From Gammaproteobacteria bacterium (lineage in GTDB: Bacteria; Pseudomonadota; Gammaproteobacteria; Pseudomonadales; Azotimanducaceae), in assembly GCA_027295975.1 (NCBI GenBank), contig JAPUJX010000451.1, forward strand, positions 1 to 14,349: DNA of 14,349 nt, read 5' to 3'. The notes beneath the pieces are model-generated. The model was not told where the DNA came from and ran no database searches. It was given only the letters and a program-made list of their open reading frames with translations. Below are positions 1 through 11,262 of this stretch, piece by piece; within the stretch, counting starts at the first letter, position 1, and each line of letters starts with the position of its first letter. Made by a program: the position numbers and the translations under genes.

Positions 1-297
1 ACCGACGGCGGCAGCCGCCTGGTTCTCAAGCCGGAAAAACGACGTTACCGGGCCAGTGGCACGGTATTGACCGAGGCCGCTATCGATCCGGGATTTCTCC
101 GCGACGTTTACGTCTCGTTAGGCGAGTCACTGGACGATGGCGACTGGGCGGTCCGTCTGCAGGTCAAACCCTTCGTACGCTGGATCTGGCTTGGGGGGTT
201 GCTCATGGCGCTTGGCGGTTGTATCGCGGTCACCGATGCCAGATACCGTCGCTTACGGGCGCGCGAAGTGGCCGAGGGTCAGGGAGTACCGGCGTGA
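1..297 (+). CDS. ccmF: Cytochrome c heme lyase subunit CcmF, C-terminal part (5' end outside window)
   Basis: This is the last 98 codons of an open frame entering from the left edge and ending at TGA 295-297. CcmF is an inner-membrane protein that, with CcmH and CcmI, attaches heme to apocytochrome c in the periplasm (System I). The visible part matches the end of the family: a periplasmic stretch with TEAAID and RDVYVSLGE, the segment [17 protein letters not shown], a final membrane helix ([14 protein letters not shown]) and a basic cytoplasmic tail (RYRRLRAR). The WWD heme-handling region and the other helices lie upstream of the window. The stop codon overlaps the GTG start of ccmG by 4 nt, and the order ccmF-ccmG-ccmH-ccmI is the standard one. 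Identification is from recognised family sequence and gene order; only the missing part is unknown. Confidence 0.93.
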   Translation, partial: TDGGSRLVLKPEKRRYRASGTVLTEAAIDPGFLRDVYVSLGESLDDGDWAVRLQVKPFVRWIWLGGLLMALGGCIAVTDARYRRLRAREVAEGQGVPA

Positions 298-851
298 AAC
301 GGACGGGTCTGTTCGTACCGCTGGCGGTGTTTTTCCTCATCGTCGGAATTGGCTTTGCGGGTTTTCAACTCACGGATCCTCATAAACTGCCTTCGGCGTT
401 GCTTGGTAAGGCTTTTCCGGAATTCACCGTCCCCCTGCTCGGCGATCCGGACACCCAGGTCGACCGCCGTGCCCTGTTGGGTCGACCGGTGCTGGTAAAC
501 GTCTGGGCTACCTGGTGCCCTACCTGCAAAGCAGAACATGACGAACTGATGCGTATCAGTGCAATAAGCGATTTGCGCCTGGTCGGCGTGAACTACAAAG
601 ACGACGCGCAGCTTGCCCTCAGGTGGTTGGCCGACTACGGCGATCCTTACGATTTCACCATGCAGGATTTGACGGGTTCCCTCGGCGTGGAACTGGGCGT
701 ATACGGGGCCCCCGAAAGTTTTCTGCTGAATGCCGAAGGTATCGTTGTTTACAAGCGCGTGGGGGAGATAAACCGGCGCATCTGGGAGCAGGAAATCGTA
801 CCGCGCCTGGCGGTGCTGATGGATGACGTCGATGTCCCCTCCGGTGGTTAA
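294..851 (+). CDS. ccmG: Thiol:disulfide interchange protein CcmG/DsbE
   Basis: A 185-residue membrane-anchored thioredoxin-fold protein that keeps apocytochrome c cysteines (directly or through CcmH) reduced for heme attachment. I chose the GTG at 294 rather than in-frame starts further upstream. It gives the expected N-terminus [10 protein letters not shown], it overlaps the ccmF stop by 4 nt, and AGGGAG lies 7 nt before it (281-286). Residues about 5-25 form the membrane anchor. The segment LLGKAFPEF is the usual entry into the periplasmic domain. The redox motif is WCPTC (Cys75, Cys78), and a cis-proline loop follows (YGAPES). The length fits the family (about 180). It is translated with ccmF and ccmH. 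Confidence 0.95.
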   Translation: MKRTGLFVPLAVFFLIVGIGFAGFQLTDPHKLPSALLGKAFPEFTVPLLGDPDTQVDRRALLGRPVLVNVWATWCPTCKAEHDELMRISAISDLRLVGVNYKDDAQLALRWLADYGDPYDFTMQDLTGSLGVELGVYGAPESFLLNAEGIVVYKRVGEINRRIWEQEIVPRLAVLMDDVDVPSGG

Positions 852-1293
852 GGCGTTATTGGTATCGATGATTCTTTGCTGCGCGGCCGCCGAGGGCGCG
901 GCGCCGGTGGATACCTACACGTTCGCCGATACCCATCAGGAATCAAGGTACCGGGCGCTCATCGACGAGTTCCGTTGCCCGAAATGCCTGAACACCAATC
1001 TTTCCGGGTCCGATGCGCCTATCGCCATGGACCTGCGGCGTACGGTGTATCGACTGGTTACCGTCGAGCACCTCGAAGATGGAGAGATCCGTACCTACCT
1101 TCAGGAACGTTACGGTGACTTTGTCCTGTACGATCCGCCCTTCAAGCCCGCCACCTGGGCATTGTGGCTTGCCCCGGTTGGTTTCGTGCTAATCAGTGTT
1201 TTGGTCCTTTTACGCGTGTTGCGGCAACCGCCCGCCGAGCCTTTGAGTGTGTCGGAAACCGAACGACTGCGTGTCATCCTGGACGACGACTGA
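823..1293 (+). CDS. ccmH: Cytochrome c maturation protein CcmH (CcmL-type, single-domain)
   Basis: A 156-residue periplasmic, membrane-anchored thiol-reductase of the cytochrome c heme-ligation module. It has a hydrophobic export signal (about residues 8-23), the family motif RCPKC (Cys52 and Cys55, usually LRCxxC), the conserved run APIAMDLR just after it, the [11 protein letters not shown] segment and a transmembrane helix at about 112-132. It ends with a short acidic cytoplasmic tail. The CcmI (TPR) part is a separate downstream gene rather than fused as in E. coli CcmH. ATG 823 overlaps ccmG by 29 nt. ATG 832, three codons later, is an equally possible start because neither has a strong ribosome binding site. 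The TGA stop shares its A with the ccmI ATG (TGATG). Confidence 0.94.
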   Translation: MTSMSPPVVKALLVSMILCCAAAEGAAPVDTYTFADTHQESRYRALIDEFRCPKCLNTNLSGSDAPIAMDLRRTVYRLVTVEHLEDGEIRTYLQERYGDFVLYDPPFKPATWALWLAPVGFVLISVLVLLRVLRQPPAEPLSVSETERLRVILDDD

Positions 1294-2492
1294 TGATTGA
1301 GTTTTATGGGGGCCTTTTGATGTTACTGGCCCTTACCCTGGCGTTGTGGCCGTTCGTCCGCCCCCGCACCGGGGCGCGCCAGGATCGCTCCCAGACGGTA
1401 CGGGCGATTTATCGCGGGCGGCTTCGCGAGCTCGACGCTGAACTCATCAACGGCCAACTGGACAGGGACACCCGCATCGAGCTCGAACAGGAGCTCGGGG
1501 CTGCTCTGTTGGAGGATTTTGCGGATGTCGATGGAGAGGAAGCCGATCTCGAGCCGAAACAAGCAGGTCCACGTTTGGCGTGGCTGCTGGTAGCCGGTTT
1601 ACTCCCGATGGCAAGCACCGCCATTTACCTGTCCCTCGGTGATCCGGGTGTCATGGAACTCAATGGGGCCGAAGTAGTATTACAGCTCGAGGCCGAAAAC
1701 CACGAAGGTATTTTGACCGATTGGCGAAACCGGTTGTCGTCACGGGTTTCGGCAAAACCTGAAGACGCGCAGAGCTGGTATCTGCTTGGTCATGTGGAAC
1801 TCAAGCTCAGCAACTATCAACGTGCCGCCGAGGCGTTTGCCAAAGCCCACGAATTTTTTGCTAACGATCTCAACATCGATCTGTATTGGCTGCAGGCGCG
1901 GTATCTTGCGGCGGGTGGGCAGATTGATCAGGGGACCTCCGCAATAGGCCAGCGTATCCTCGAGTCAGCGCCGAACCAGCCACTGGTGCTGGAGATGTTG
2001 GCCATCGACGCTTTTCGCCGCGGGAACTTCAAAACCGCGGTGAGCTTTCTGAATCGAGCGCTGACCAACCCGTTGAGTCACGCCCAGCGCGCGGCACTGA
2101 GTTCGGGATTCGCCGAAGCCAGGGAGCAACTGGGGGATCTCAAGCCGAGCGTTGATGTTGCCGTTCATGTGGTCATGGGTGCCGCGGATCAACTACCCGA
2201 AGGAGCAACCCTGTTCGTAATTGCCCGCCCGCCGGGGGGTGGCATGCCGTTTGCGGTGGTGCGAAGACCGGCGGTGCAGTTGCCGATTACGGTTCGCCTG
2301 GACGATGCGGTGAGCATGAATCCGGCGGCCGGGCTTTCCCTGGCTCAGGAGGTTGAGGTTGTGGTCCGTCTGAGTCGATCTGGCGCTGCGATGGCCCGGC
2401 CCGGGGACTGGGAGTGGCGCTCGGAGGTCATTAAGCTCGCCGATCTCGAAAACCCCCTCCGGTTGGTTGCTCCCCTTACCCCGCCAGGCTGA
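1293..2492 (+). CDS. ccmI: Cytochrome c biogenesis protein CcmI (TPR apocytochrome chaperone)
   Basis: A 399-residue inner-membrane protein that holds apocytochrome c and presents it to the CcmF/CcmH ligation complex. The ATG at 1293 overlaps the ccmH stop by one base and gives the family N-terminus [11 protein letters not shown]. An in-frame upstream start at 1164 lies inside ccmH and is rejected. There are two membrane helices (about 4-22 and 96-114). The cytoplasmic loop between them has the characteristic YRGRLRELDAEL..G.L motif. TPR-like helices follow from about 145 to 285 (DAQSWYLLGHVELKLSNYQRAAEAF is the clearest). The C-terminal periplasmic domain (about 315-399) is beta-rich, with the LFVIARPPGG motif typical of CcmI proteins. 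It is the last gene of the ccm operon. Confidence 0.93.
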   Translation: MIEFYGGLLMLLALTLALWPFVRPRTGARQDRSQTVRAIYRGRLRELDAELINGQLDRDTRIELEQELGAALLEDFADVDGEEADLEPKQAGPRLAWLLVAGLLPMASTAIYLSLGDPGVMELNGAEVVLQLEAENHEGILTDWRNRLSSRVSAKPEDAQSWYLLGHVELKLSNYQRAAEAFAKAHEFFANDLNIDLYWLQARYLAAGGQIDQGTSAIGQRILESAPNQPLVLEMLAIDAFRRGNFKTAVSFLNRALTNPLSHAQRAALSSGFAEAREQLGDLKPSVDVAVHVVMGAADQLPEGATLFVIARPPGGGMPFAVVRRPAVQLPITVRLDDAVSMNPAAGLSLAQEVEVVVRLSRSGAAMARPGDWEWRSEVIKLADLENPLRLVAPLTPPG

Positions 2493-2557
2493 CCAGGCGT
2501 GAGGCTGGTGCGAAACCAAATGGCATCCTGAGTGTCTCAATTCCCAACAGCCGTTTA

Positions 2558-2567
2558 GTACATGTAC
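2558..2567. promoter_or_regulatory. Perfect 10-bp palindrome GTACATGTAC upstream of the GntR-type gene
   Basis: The sequence GTACATGTAC reads identically on both strands and ends 14 nt before the regulator's ATG, just upstream of its ribosome binding site. FadR-subfamily GntR proteins bind short palindromes built on GT...AC half-sites and often control their own gene, so this could be an autoregulatory operator. That is inference from position and symmetry. A single 10-bp palindrome can arise by chance. Confidence 0.3.
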
Positions 2568-2570
2568 CTC

Positions 2571-2576
2571 AGGGGG
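2571..2576 (+). promoter_or_regulatory. Ribosome binding site of the GntR-type regulator
   Basis: AGGGGG lies 5 nt before ATG 2582. It fixes this start over the out-of-frame ATG at 2562 inside the palindrome. It is one of the clearest Shine-Dalgarno sequences in the window. Confidence 0.6.
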
Positions 2577-2581
2577 ACGCC

Positions 2582-3292
2582 ATGGGTTTTGAGCCAGCTG
2601 TGAGATTGACGGAGCAGATCGCAGATCATCTGGGTACCGAGATCATTACGGGTCGCTTGAAGCCCCAGGCACGCATTCAAGAACTGAAGGTCGCGTCGGA
2701 TCTCAGCGTCTCCCGGGGTTCCGTACGTGAGGCGCTGCTCATCCTTGAAAGTCGCCACCTGATTGAAATCATTCCCCGCCGGGGGGCGGTTGTCAGCAGT
2801 TTGGATGCCGATCAAGTTGATGATTTTTCAGAACTTTTTTCGGAATTGTTGTGTCAACTCTTCGTGAAGGTGGCGGCTTCCGGGTGTCGTCGTCTCGACG
2901 AGTTCGTAGCCGCGCTGAAAAACATGGAGCTTGCGGTGGTCCAGGACAATTTCGATACCCTGGTATTGGCGCGGCGTTCCTTCATTCGGGCCGGATTCCC
3001 GATCCTCGATACCTTCTATCTCTCCGCTGTTCTCAGCGGTTTGATTCCGGCCGACATGCGCCTTGCCTATGTCGTGTCGCGTCACCCCGACTATGACATG
3101 CGCGACACCTTGCGTTATCACCAGGCGTTATTGGAAGCAGTGCGGGGAAACGACGATGAACGCATCCGTGAATTGGTTCAGGCTCATAGCGGCAGAGAGA
3201 AAAAGCTCGTTCAGGGTCTCCAGCAGCCTGCCCGGGCACGCCCCCTGTTGGGAAATTTCGGTCACAATGCGGTAGCGCAAAAGGGCCTGTAA
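2582..3292 (+). CDS. GntR-family (FadR subfamily) transcriptional regulator with divergent FCD domain
   Basis: A 236-residue protein with an N-terminal winged helix-turn-helix (about residues 8-72) that is textbook GntR: LTEQIADHL, IITGRLKP, VSRGSVREALLILE and the wing IIPRRGAVV. The remaining all-helical part resembles an FCD effector domain. The usual metal-binding motif DxxFH is replaced by R131-R-S-F-I135, while His180 (YHQALLEAV) and His202 (QAHSGRE) remain. Two expected ligands are therefore missing, and the protein may bind no metal or another ligand. From memory, Pseudomonas has a similar GntR gene just upstream of smc, so the position seems conserved. The 89-nt gap after ccmI suggests its own promoter. 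Its targets are unknown; control of itself or of smc is only a guess from position. Confidence 0.88.
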   Translation: MGFEPAVRLTEQIADHLGTEIITGRLKPQARIQELKVASDLSVSRGSVREALLILESRHLIEIIPRRGAVVSSLDADQVDDFSELFSELLCQLFVKVAASGCRRLDEFVAALKNMELAVVQDNFDTLVLARRSFIRAGFPILDTFYLSAVLSGLIPADMRLAYVVSRHPDYDMRDTLRYHQALLEAVRGNDDERIRELVQAHSGREKKLVQGLQQPARARPLLGNFGHNAVAQKGL

Positions 3293-3341
3293 CGCCAGGC
3301 TGACGTTCAGGCACCGGGCGATTTTAGCGGTATCGGGGGTG

Positions 3342-3370
3342 TTACGCTGCTGACGTATTTGTTTTAGACT
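3342..3370 (+). promoter_or_regulatory. Possible sigma70-like promoter upstream of smc
   Basis: In the 116-nt gap between the regulator and smc, TTACGC (3342-3347) and TAGACT (3365-3370) are 17 nt apart. The -10 matches 4 of 6 consensus bases and the -35 is poor. The candidate would start transcription about 30 nt before the smc ATG. It is weak and listed only because some promoter for the smc-zipA-ligA block is expected here, unless the block is read through from gntR. Confidence 0.22.
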
Positions 3371-3408
3371 AACGGTTACTTGGGACCAGAGTCACCAGTC
3401 TTCGCTGC

Positions 3409-6400
3409 ATGCGCCTGAAGCAGATAAAGCTCGCCGGTTTTAAATCATTCGTCGATCCGACTACCGTCACCCTCCCCGGAAATCGCTGCGCGGTGGTTGG
3501 CCCAAACGGATGCGGCAAGTCCAATATCATCGACGCCGTCCGCTGGGTAATGGGTGAAAGCTCCGCCAAACAACTTCGCGGCGAGAACATCACCGACGTC
3601 ATTTTCAACGGATCCAACACCCGAAAACCCACCTCCATGGCCAGCATTGAACTCCTGTTCGACAATTCCGATGGCCGTATAGGAGGCGAATATGCCAGTT
3701 TTGGCGAAATCAGCATCCGTCGTCAGGTAACTCGGGAGGCGCAGTCGAGCTACTTCCTCAATGGCAGCAAATGCCGCCGTCGCGACGTGATGGACATCTT
3801 TCTCGGTACCGGTTTCGGACCGCGCAGCTACTCGATTATCGAACAGGGCATGATCACCGAGCTCGTGGAAGCGAAGCCGGAGGACCTGCGGGCGTATTTA
3901 GAAGAAGCAGCCGGTATTTCCAAATACAAAGAACGGCGCAGGGAAACTCGGAACCGAATCAAACACACCTTTGAGAATCTCGATCGGTTGACCGACATCC
4001 GCGAGGAGCTTGGTCGCCAGCTTGCCTTGCTGAAACGCCAGTCGAAGGCCGCGGAACGATATCGAACCCTGAAGGTGAAAGAAAAAAGGTTGACCGCGGA
4101 GTTGCATACCCTGCGTTACCTCGAGCTCGAGTCCGAACTCGCGCGCCGGCAGAGCGAGATCAGCCAACTCGAGATCGAGCTTACGCGGGTGGTGGCGGCG
4201 CAACAAACCGTCGACACCGACATCGAGAAGCGCCGTGCGCTGCACGCGGAAGCGAACGACGAATTCAACGGTGTTCAGGGGCGCTATTACCAACTCGGCG
4301 CGGACCTCGCGCGTATTGAGGAAGCCATCCAGCACAACAAGGAACGCGTCAAACAGCTCGAGCTCGATCTTGGGATGGTCAATCAGCGGTCTGAAGAAAC
4401 CCACCGCCAGCTCGACATGGACAAAACACAGATCGCAGAACTCGCCGCTCAGATAAGCCACCTCGATCCGCAGGTGAAAGATGCGAGGCTGGAGGATCGT
4501 CGTTGCACTCAGCGGATGGATGACCTTGAAACCCGTTATCGAGCCTGGCAGGTTGCATGGGACGAGTTCAGCGTCAAAGCCGCGGAGAATGAGCGCGATG
4601 CTGAGGTTCAGGCCTCTCGTGTGGAGCACCTCGAGCAGTTGTTACAGCGATTTCGCGGGCGTCGTGAACAACTCGAGGGTGATGCAGAGGGCGCGTCAGG
4701 GGAACAAAGCGATCGCGTCAATTCCCTTGCCGCGGAAATTCAGAGTTCCGAACATACCCGTCGAGTACTTGAAACGGAGATCGATCTGAGTTTGAGCGAA
4801 CTCGCTGCCGCAAGAGAAGATTTACTGATGCGCGAACGGGTGCTCGAAGATGCGCGAGGCGAAGTTCAGACCTTGCGCCATGAACTTGCCAGCTTACAGG
4901 CGGTTCAGCAAGCGGCCCTCGGCCGTGGAGAACGTGAGGCGCAGGATTGGATCGAAACCCAGGGGCTCGGGGAATCCGATCGGTTGGGCGAAGTCCTTTC
5001 TGTGGTGCCTGGCTGGGAACATGCCGTGGAGACGGTTCTCGGCGACTACCTGCAAGCCATCCGTGTGGATCGTCTCGAAGATTACCGCGGTGGGTTTGAA
5101 AACCTGGCCCACGGGGTCACCTTGCTGGAAGCTCGTATAGAGGGAGAAGTTTTTGGTGAGCTACCGAGCCTGGCTTCGCTGGTAAGCAGCCAGGGATTGA
5201 AGCTCGGCTCCGTGCTGCATGGCGTGTATGCGGCCGAGTCGATGGATGTTGCGCTTGCCAGGCGGGACAGTCTGGGGCCGGGCGAAAGTGTCATCACCCG
5301 ACAGGGTTTCTGGATTGGCTCGGATTGGGTGCGCATGTTATCGGATGTTGAAGGCGACGCCGGAATAATTCAAAGGGCCCAGGAAATCGAAACCTTGAAT
5401 CTGCGGGTGGAGCAAGCCGAACAGACTCTGGCGGAACTTCGGGGTCACGTGGTCTCGGGACGAGGGCGAATCGAGCTTCTCGAAGGTCAACGCGAAATCC
5501 AGCAGCGTAGCGTCAACGAACTCAATCAATCCTTAGGCGAGCTCAAAGCCGATCACGGAGCGCGTCGTGTCCAGATGGAGGAGGCTGATGCCCGTCGCGG
5601 CCGACTCGTGCGCGAACGCAGAGAAATCGATGAACAGATCGAGCAGGACGGCGAGCTTCTCAACCAGGCGCGGGATGCCCTGGTCAACGCTGAGACACAA
5701 CGGGAAACCCAAACGGGTGAACGGCAAGAACTCCTGGCGCTTCGCGAGACCACGGAACATCAACTGGACGCTGCTCGGGAAGCTGCTCGCGGCAGCAGCG
5801 ATGCCTACCATGCGCTGAACACGACCTGGCAGAACCTGCAGTCCCGCCTCGCGGCGGGAGAAACGGCTCTCGACCGCCTGGTTCATCAGAAGGGAGAACT
5901 CGAAGCGCAGCAGGCCTCGCTTCTGCAGGGAATCGAAGCAAGCTCAACACCTCTTCCAGAGTTGACCCAGCAGCTTGGAGCCAAGCTTGCTGAACGACTG
6001 GCTGTGGAGTCTCAGCTTACTGAGGTGCGCACGAAGCTCGAGCAACTCGAAGCGGACGTGCGCGAACTGGAAGCGCAGCGTACCCAGGCGCAGCAAAAAG
6101 TCTCCGATGTACGGACGCAACTCGAAGAGGTCAGAGTGAACCGGCAAGGCCTGACCGTTCAGGAAACGAATCTCGTCGAGTTGGTAGTCGCCACGGGTCA
6201 CGATTTCGAGGAAGTGCGCGCGCAACTTCCGGAGGATGCCGACGAAGCAGACTGGGTTGCCTCGTTGGAGAAAACCGACCGCAGCATCCAGCGACTGGGG
6301 CCCATCAACCTCGCCGCCATTGAAGAGTTTGATGCTCAATCGGCACGCAAGGTTTATCTCGATCGGCAGCATGAGGATCTGGAGCAGGCTATGGAAACTC

Positions 6401-6909
6401 TGCAGGACGCCATCAAGAAGATTGATCGAGAAACACGGATGAGGTTCAAGAAAACGTTCGATGCGGTTAATGCGGAATTGGGGGAGCTATTTCCCAAGAT
6501 ATTTGGCGGGGGACACGCCTATCTGGAACTGACAGGGGAGGATCTGCTCGATGCCGGAGTTTCGTTGATGGCGAGACCTCCGGGGAAACGCAACGCCAAT
6601 GTGCATCTGCTATCTGGCGGTGAGAAGGCGCTGACGGCGGTGGCTTTGATTTTTGCCATCTTCCATCTCAACCCGAGCCCGGTGTGTTTACTGGATGAGG
6701 TTGATGCGCCGTTGGACGACACCAACGTCCTGCGTTTTGCGGATTTGATCAAGGAAATGTCTACCGACGTGCAGTTCGTTTTGATCACACACAACAAGCT
6801 CACCATGGAGATGGCCGACCATCTCATGGGTGTGACGATGAGCGAACCAGGTGTTTCGCGTCTGGTTTCGGTGGACGTGGAAGAAGCCGCGGCTATGGCC
6901 GTAATGTAG
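3409..6909 (+). CDS. smc: Chromosome partition protein Smc
   Basis: A 1166-residue SMC ATPase that, with the kleisin ScpA and ScpB, compacts and segregates the chromosome. The N-terminal head begins [18 protein letters not shown] and has Walker A GPNGCGKS (31-38) and the conserved QxxG-loop region ([20 protein letters not shown]). Two long coiled coils rich in Glu, Gln, Leu and Arg (about 165-510 and 660-1010) flank a hinge domain (about 513-660, from DWIETQGL through [18 protein letters not shown]). The C-terminal head carries signature LSGGE (1068-1072), Walker [14 protein letters not shown] (1092-1104, catalytic Glu1097) and the H-loop ITHNK. The length is normal for the family (about 1160-1190). 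The start is fixed by homology because no Shine-Dalgarno precedes it. scpA and scpB are not in the window. Confidence 0.98.
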   Translation: MRLKQIKLAGFKSFVDPTTVTLPGNRCAVVGPNGCGKSNIIDAVRWVMGESSAKQLRGENITDVIFNGSNTRKPTSMASIELLFDNSDGRIGGEYASFGEISIRRQVTREAQSSYFLNGSKCRRRDVMDIFLGTGFGPRSYSIIEQGMITELVEAKPEDLRAYLEEAAGISKYKERRRETRNRIKHTFENLDRLTDIREELGRQLALLKRQSKAAERYRTLKVKEKRLTAELHTLRYLELESELARRQSEISQLEIELTRVVAAQQTVDTDIEKRRALHAEANDEFNGVQGRYYQLGADLARIEEAIQHNKERVKQLELDLGMVNQRSEETHRQLDMDKTQIAELAAQISHLDPQVKDARLEDRRCTQRMDDLETRYRAWQVAWDEFSVKAAENERDAEVQASRVEHLEQLLQRFRGRREQLEGDAEGASGEQSDRVNSLAAEIQSSEHTRRVLETEIDLSLSELAAAREDLLMRERVLEDARGEVQTLRHELASLQAVQQAALGRGEREAQDWIETQGLGESDRLGEVLSVVPGWEHAVETVLGDYLQAIRVDRLEDYRGGFENLAHGVTLLEARIEGEVFGELPSLASLVSSQGLKLGSVLHGVYAAESMDVALARRDSLGPGESVITRQGFWIGSDWVRMLSDVEGDAGIIQRAQEIETLNLRVEQAEQTLAELRGHVVSGRGRIELLEGQREIQQRSVNELNQSLGELKADHGARRVQMEEADARRGRLVRERREIDEQIEQDGELLNQARDALVNAETQRETQTGERQELLALRETTEHQLDAAREAARGSSDAYHALNTTWQNLQSRLAAGETALDRLVHQKGELEAQQASLLQGIEASSTPLPELTQQLGAKLAERLAVESQLTEVRTKLEQLEADVRELEAQRTQAQQKVSDVRTQLEEVRVNRQGLTVQETNLVELVVATGHDFEEVRAQLPEDADEADWVASLEKTDRSIQRLGPINLAAIEEFDAQSARKVYLDRQHEDLEQAMETLQDAIKKIDRETRMRFKKTFDAVNAELGELFPKIFGGGHAYLELTGEDLLDAGVSLMARPPGKRNANVHLLSGGEKALTAVALIFAIFHLNPSPVCLLDEVDAPLDDTNVLRFADLIKEMSTDVQFVLITHNKLTMEMADHLMGVTMSEPGVSRLVSVDVEEAAAMAVM

Positions 6910-6936
6910 CCTCGGCGATGAAGTAGGAACCCTGTC

Positions 6937-6956
6937 AGGCCGTAAGAATGCGGCCT
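6937..6956 (+). other. RNA hairpin in the smc-zipA intergenic region
   Basis: AGGCCG (6937-6942) and CGGCCT (6951-6956) form a perfect GC-rich 6-bp stem closing an 8-nt loop. The stem ends directly against the zipA Shine-Dalgarno sequence. There is no T run after it, so it is not a typical intrinsic terminator. It could stabilise a processed mRNA end, attenuate read-through or modulate zipA translation; these roles are inference. Confidence 0.45.
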
Positions 6957-6961
6957 AGGAG
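6957..6961 (+). promoter_or_regulatory. Ribosome binding site of zipA
   Basis: AGGAG lies 6 nt before GTG 6968 and supports this GTG as the zipA start. The upstream hairpin stem abuts it without a spacer. Confidence 0.65.
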
Positions 6962-6967
6962 CCGTAA

Positions 6968-7944
6968 GTGGACATTAAAGACTTCATTCTCGTTGGCGGC
7001 GGGCTGCTGATCGTCGCTGTCGTCGCCCATGGCTTTTGGATTGCCTGGCGTGCCAGACGAGAACCGTTTCGCCTCGACATCGTGCCCGATCTCATTTCGG
7101 AAGACATGGATGACATCGAGCGGCTACGTGGCGAACTGCCGAACGGCGGTGCCCGCGTGGTGCCCGCGCCCAGCTCGAATGAGGATCAACTCAACTGGGA
7201 GCAGGCGCGTTTCGAGCTGGATACCCCGGCTACGATATTGCTCGAAGCGACCGAAGCGGCGACCGATGGGGTCGCTGCGGAACACGGCCGTCAAACCCGG
7301 GTTACCCGGCCGGTCGAACCAACGCTTGGTGGCACACCAAACACCGATGCGGATGTCCCCCCTCCTGGGATAGAAGACTCGATTGAACAAGCGGTCGATG
7401 ACCCGCCGCGCGCGGAGGTTGCCGACGTGATCCTGCCCGAGGAACCTGTCCCACAGACGCCACGACGTACTCGGCGCCTGGTACAACGGCCTGCGAAACC
7501 CGAACGGGTTGAACCCGCCCCGGTCGAAGAGTTGATCGTCTTCAATTTGCTGGCGCCGAAGGGTGCACCTTTTGCCGGCGATGTATTATTTACGGTGTTG
7601 CGAAGTCAAGGTCTCAAGTTCGGTGACATGAACATATTCCATCGCATGGATCCGTTGACCAAAATCGCCCGTTTCAGCGTAGCGAATGTAGTAGAGCCCG
7701 GCACGTTCGATATGGCTGATATGGAATCCTTCGTCTCCCCGGGCCTGTTGTTTTTTCTTCAGTTGCCGGGACCCGAACGTCCCGCGGAAGTGTTCGAGGA
7801 GATGTTGCGAATCGCTCGTGAGATTGCAGCGAACCTGGGTGGTGAAATCACCGACGAGCAGCGAAACTTGATGACCAGACAGTCGATGGAACATTATCGC
7901 CAGCGGATTGTGGATTTTTCCCGCAAGCGCCTGTCTAAGCGGGC

Positions 7945-7948
<4 letters not shown>
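6968..7948 (+). CDS. zipA: Cell division protein ZipA
   Basis: A 326-residue inner-membrane protein that tethers FtsZ filaments to the membrane at midcell. It starts with GTG behind a good AGGAG. The architecture is that of ZipA: an N-terminal membrane helix (about 6-26, preceded by only five residues), a short basic stretch ([11 protein letters not shown]), a long disordered linker rich in Pro, Glu, Val and Arg (about 45-183), and the C-terminal FtsZ-binding domain (about 186-320). That domain contains [12 protein letters not shown], the [12 protein letters not shown] strand and FFLQLPGP. The length is typical. Its stop overlaps the ligA start by 4 nt (ATGA), and adjacency to ligA is usual in gammaproteobacteria. 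Confidence 0.95.
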
Positions 7949-10564
<2,616 letters not shown>

Positions 10565-10629
10565 CGACCCAGGACTCTTCCGGCGGCACGAGTGCCAAGG
10601 CCTTGTCAGGGGTTCGCAGTCTCCAGGTC

Positions 10630-11223
10630 CTATTCCTGCAACAAATTGAGCAACCCTGCAGCCCCGCGGTTTTTCATGAAAACCCTCGCGTGCAAGCCAG
10701 CGCTCTCGGCGGCGCGAACGTTCGATTGCCGATCATCTAGGAAGAGCACTTTTTCGCCGGCTAATCCCAATCGGTTGAGCATGATCTGGAAATATTCAGG
10801 GTGTGGCTTCGCGTAACCCATTTCACAGGAATAGAAGAGATCGTCAAACAACTTCGAGTAGCCGAGCTGATTGGACATGAAGCTGGCTCTTTGAGCTTGT
10901 TGATTCGTCGCGAGTGCAACCCGTATCCCAAGTTCTCGTAGCTGACCAATGACCCTCAGGATCTCGTGGTCCTGTTGAATCATAGTCCATATCCCGAGCG
11001 CCTCTTCGACGTTCACAACACAGTTCCAGCGTTTCAGTACTTCGGCCAGTGCGGGTTCGAAGTCTTGATCGCCGGTGAGACATGGTTTTTCCGCGGCGAA
11101 TATATCTGCAAGCAATTCATCGGCACACGCATCTCCAGCAAGCCTTGCCAGAGCCGGTCGCCAGGCGGGTGACGGTTCTTGAATAACCCCGTCCGCATCG
11201 AAAAGAACTGCTTCGATCACCAT
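10630..11223 (-). CDS. HAD-superfamily hydrolase (phosphatase-like)
   Basis: A 197-residue soluble HAD-fold protein with all four catalytic motifs: I, FDADGV (nucleophile Asp9, acid/base Asp11); II, ALATN (Thr106); III, Lys139 in YAKPHPEYF; IV, FLDDRQSNV (Asp163, Asp164 for Mg2+). The helical insert after motif I (about 18-85) is a C1-type cap as in the phosphoglycolate phosphatase, epoxide hydrolase and HAD-IA groups, so it should act on a small phosphorylated or halogenated substrate. Which one cannot be told from sequence. It lies 39 nt downstream of the PQQ dehydrogenase on the same strand and may be co-transcribed, and it converges on the SLT lipoprotein gene with a 65-nt gap. There is no clear Shine-Dalgarno before ATG 11223. 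Confidence 0.88.
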   Translation of the reverse strand: MVIEAVLFDADGVIQEPSPAWRPALARLAGDACADELLADIFAAEKPCLTGDQDFEPALAEVLKRWNCVVNVEEALGIWTMIQQDHEILRVIGQLRELGIRVALATNQQAQRASFMSNQLGYSKLFDDLFYSCEMGYAKPHPEYFQIMLNRLGLAGEKVLFLDDRQSNVRAAESAGLHARVFMKNRGAAGLLNLLQE

Positions 11224-11262
11224 TGGCCGGTACTGACCTGATGTGGGTATGCGGCTACTACG

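Noticed and set aside
2482..2499. Imperfect hairpin CGCCAGG/CCAGGCG at the ccmI stop, considered as an operon terminator
   Set aside because: The stem contains an A-A mismatch and is not followed by a T run, so it does not qualify as an intrinsic terminator.
3285..3300. Hairpin GCCTG/CAGGC spanning the stop codon of the GntR gene
   Set aside because: Only 5 bp of stem and no T tract; too weak to call a terminator.
2482..3304. 12-bp direct repeat CGCCAGGCTGAC at 2482-2493 and 3293-3304, on either side of the GntR gene
   Set aside because: It could suggest insertion of the gene as a unit, but several chance 12-mer pairs are expected in a window of this size. There is no transposase or terminal inverted repeat, and the gntR-smc neighbourhood appears conserved elsewhere.
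3898..4629. 243-codon open frame on the - strand within smc
   Set aside because: It lies opposite the first coiled coil of Smc, and its leucine-rich translation is the expected mirror of Glu/Gln/Arg-rich codons.
10565..10629. Search for a bidirectional terminator between the convergent SLT lipoprotein and HAD genes
   Set aside because: Only a small GGCAC/GTGCC stem (10585-10596) and an AAGGCCTT palindrome are present, with no T runs on either strand.
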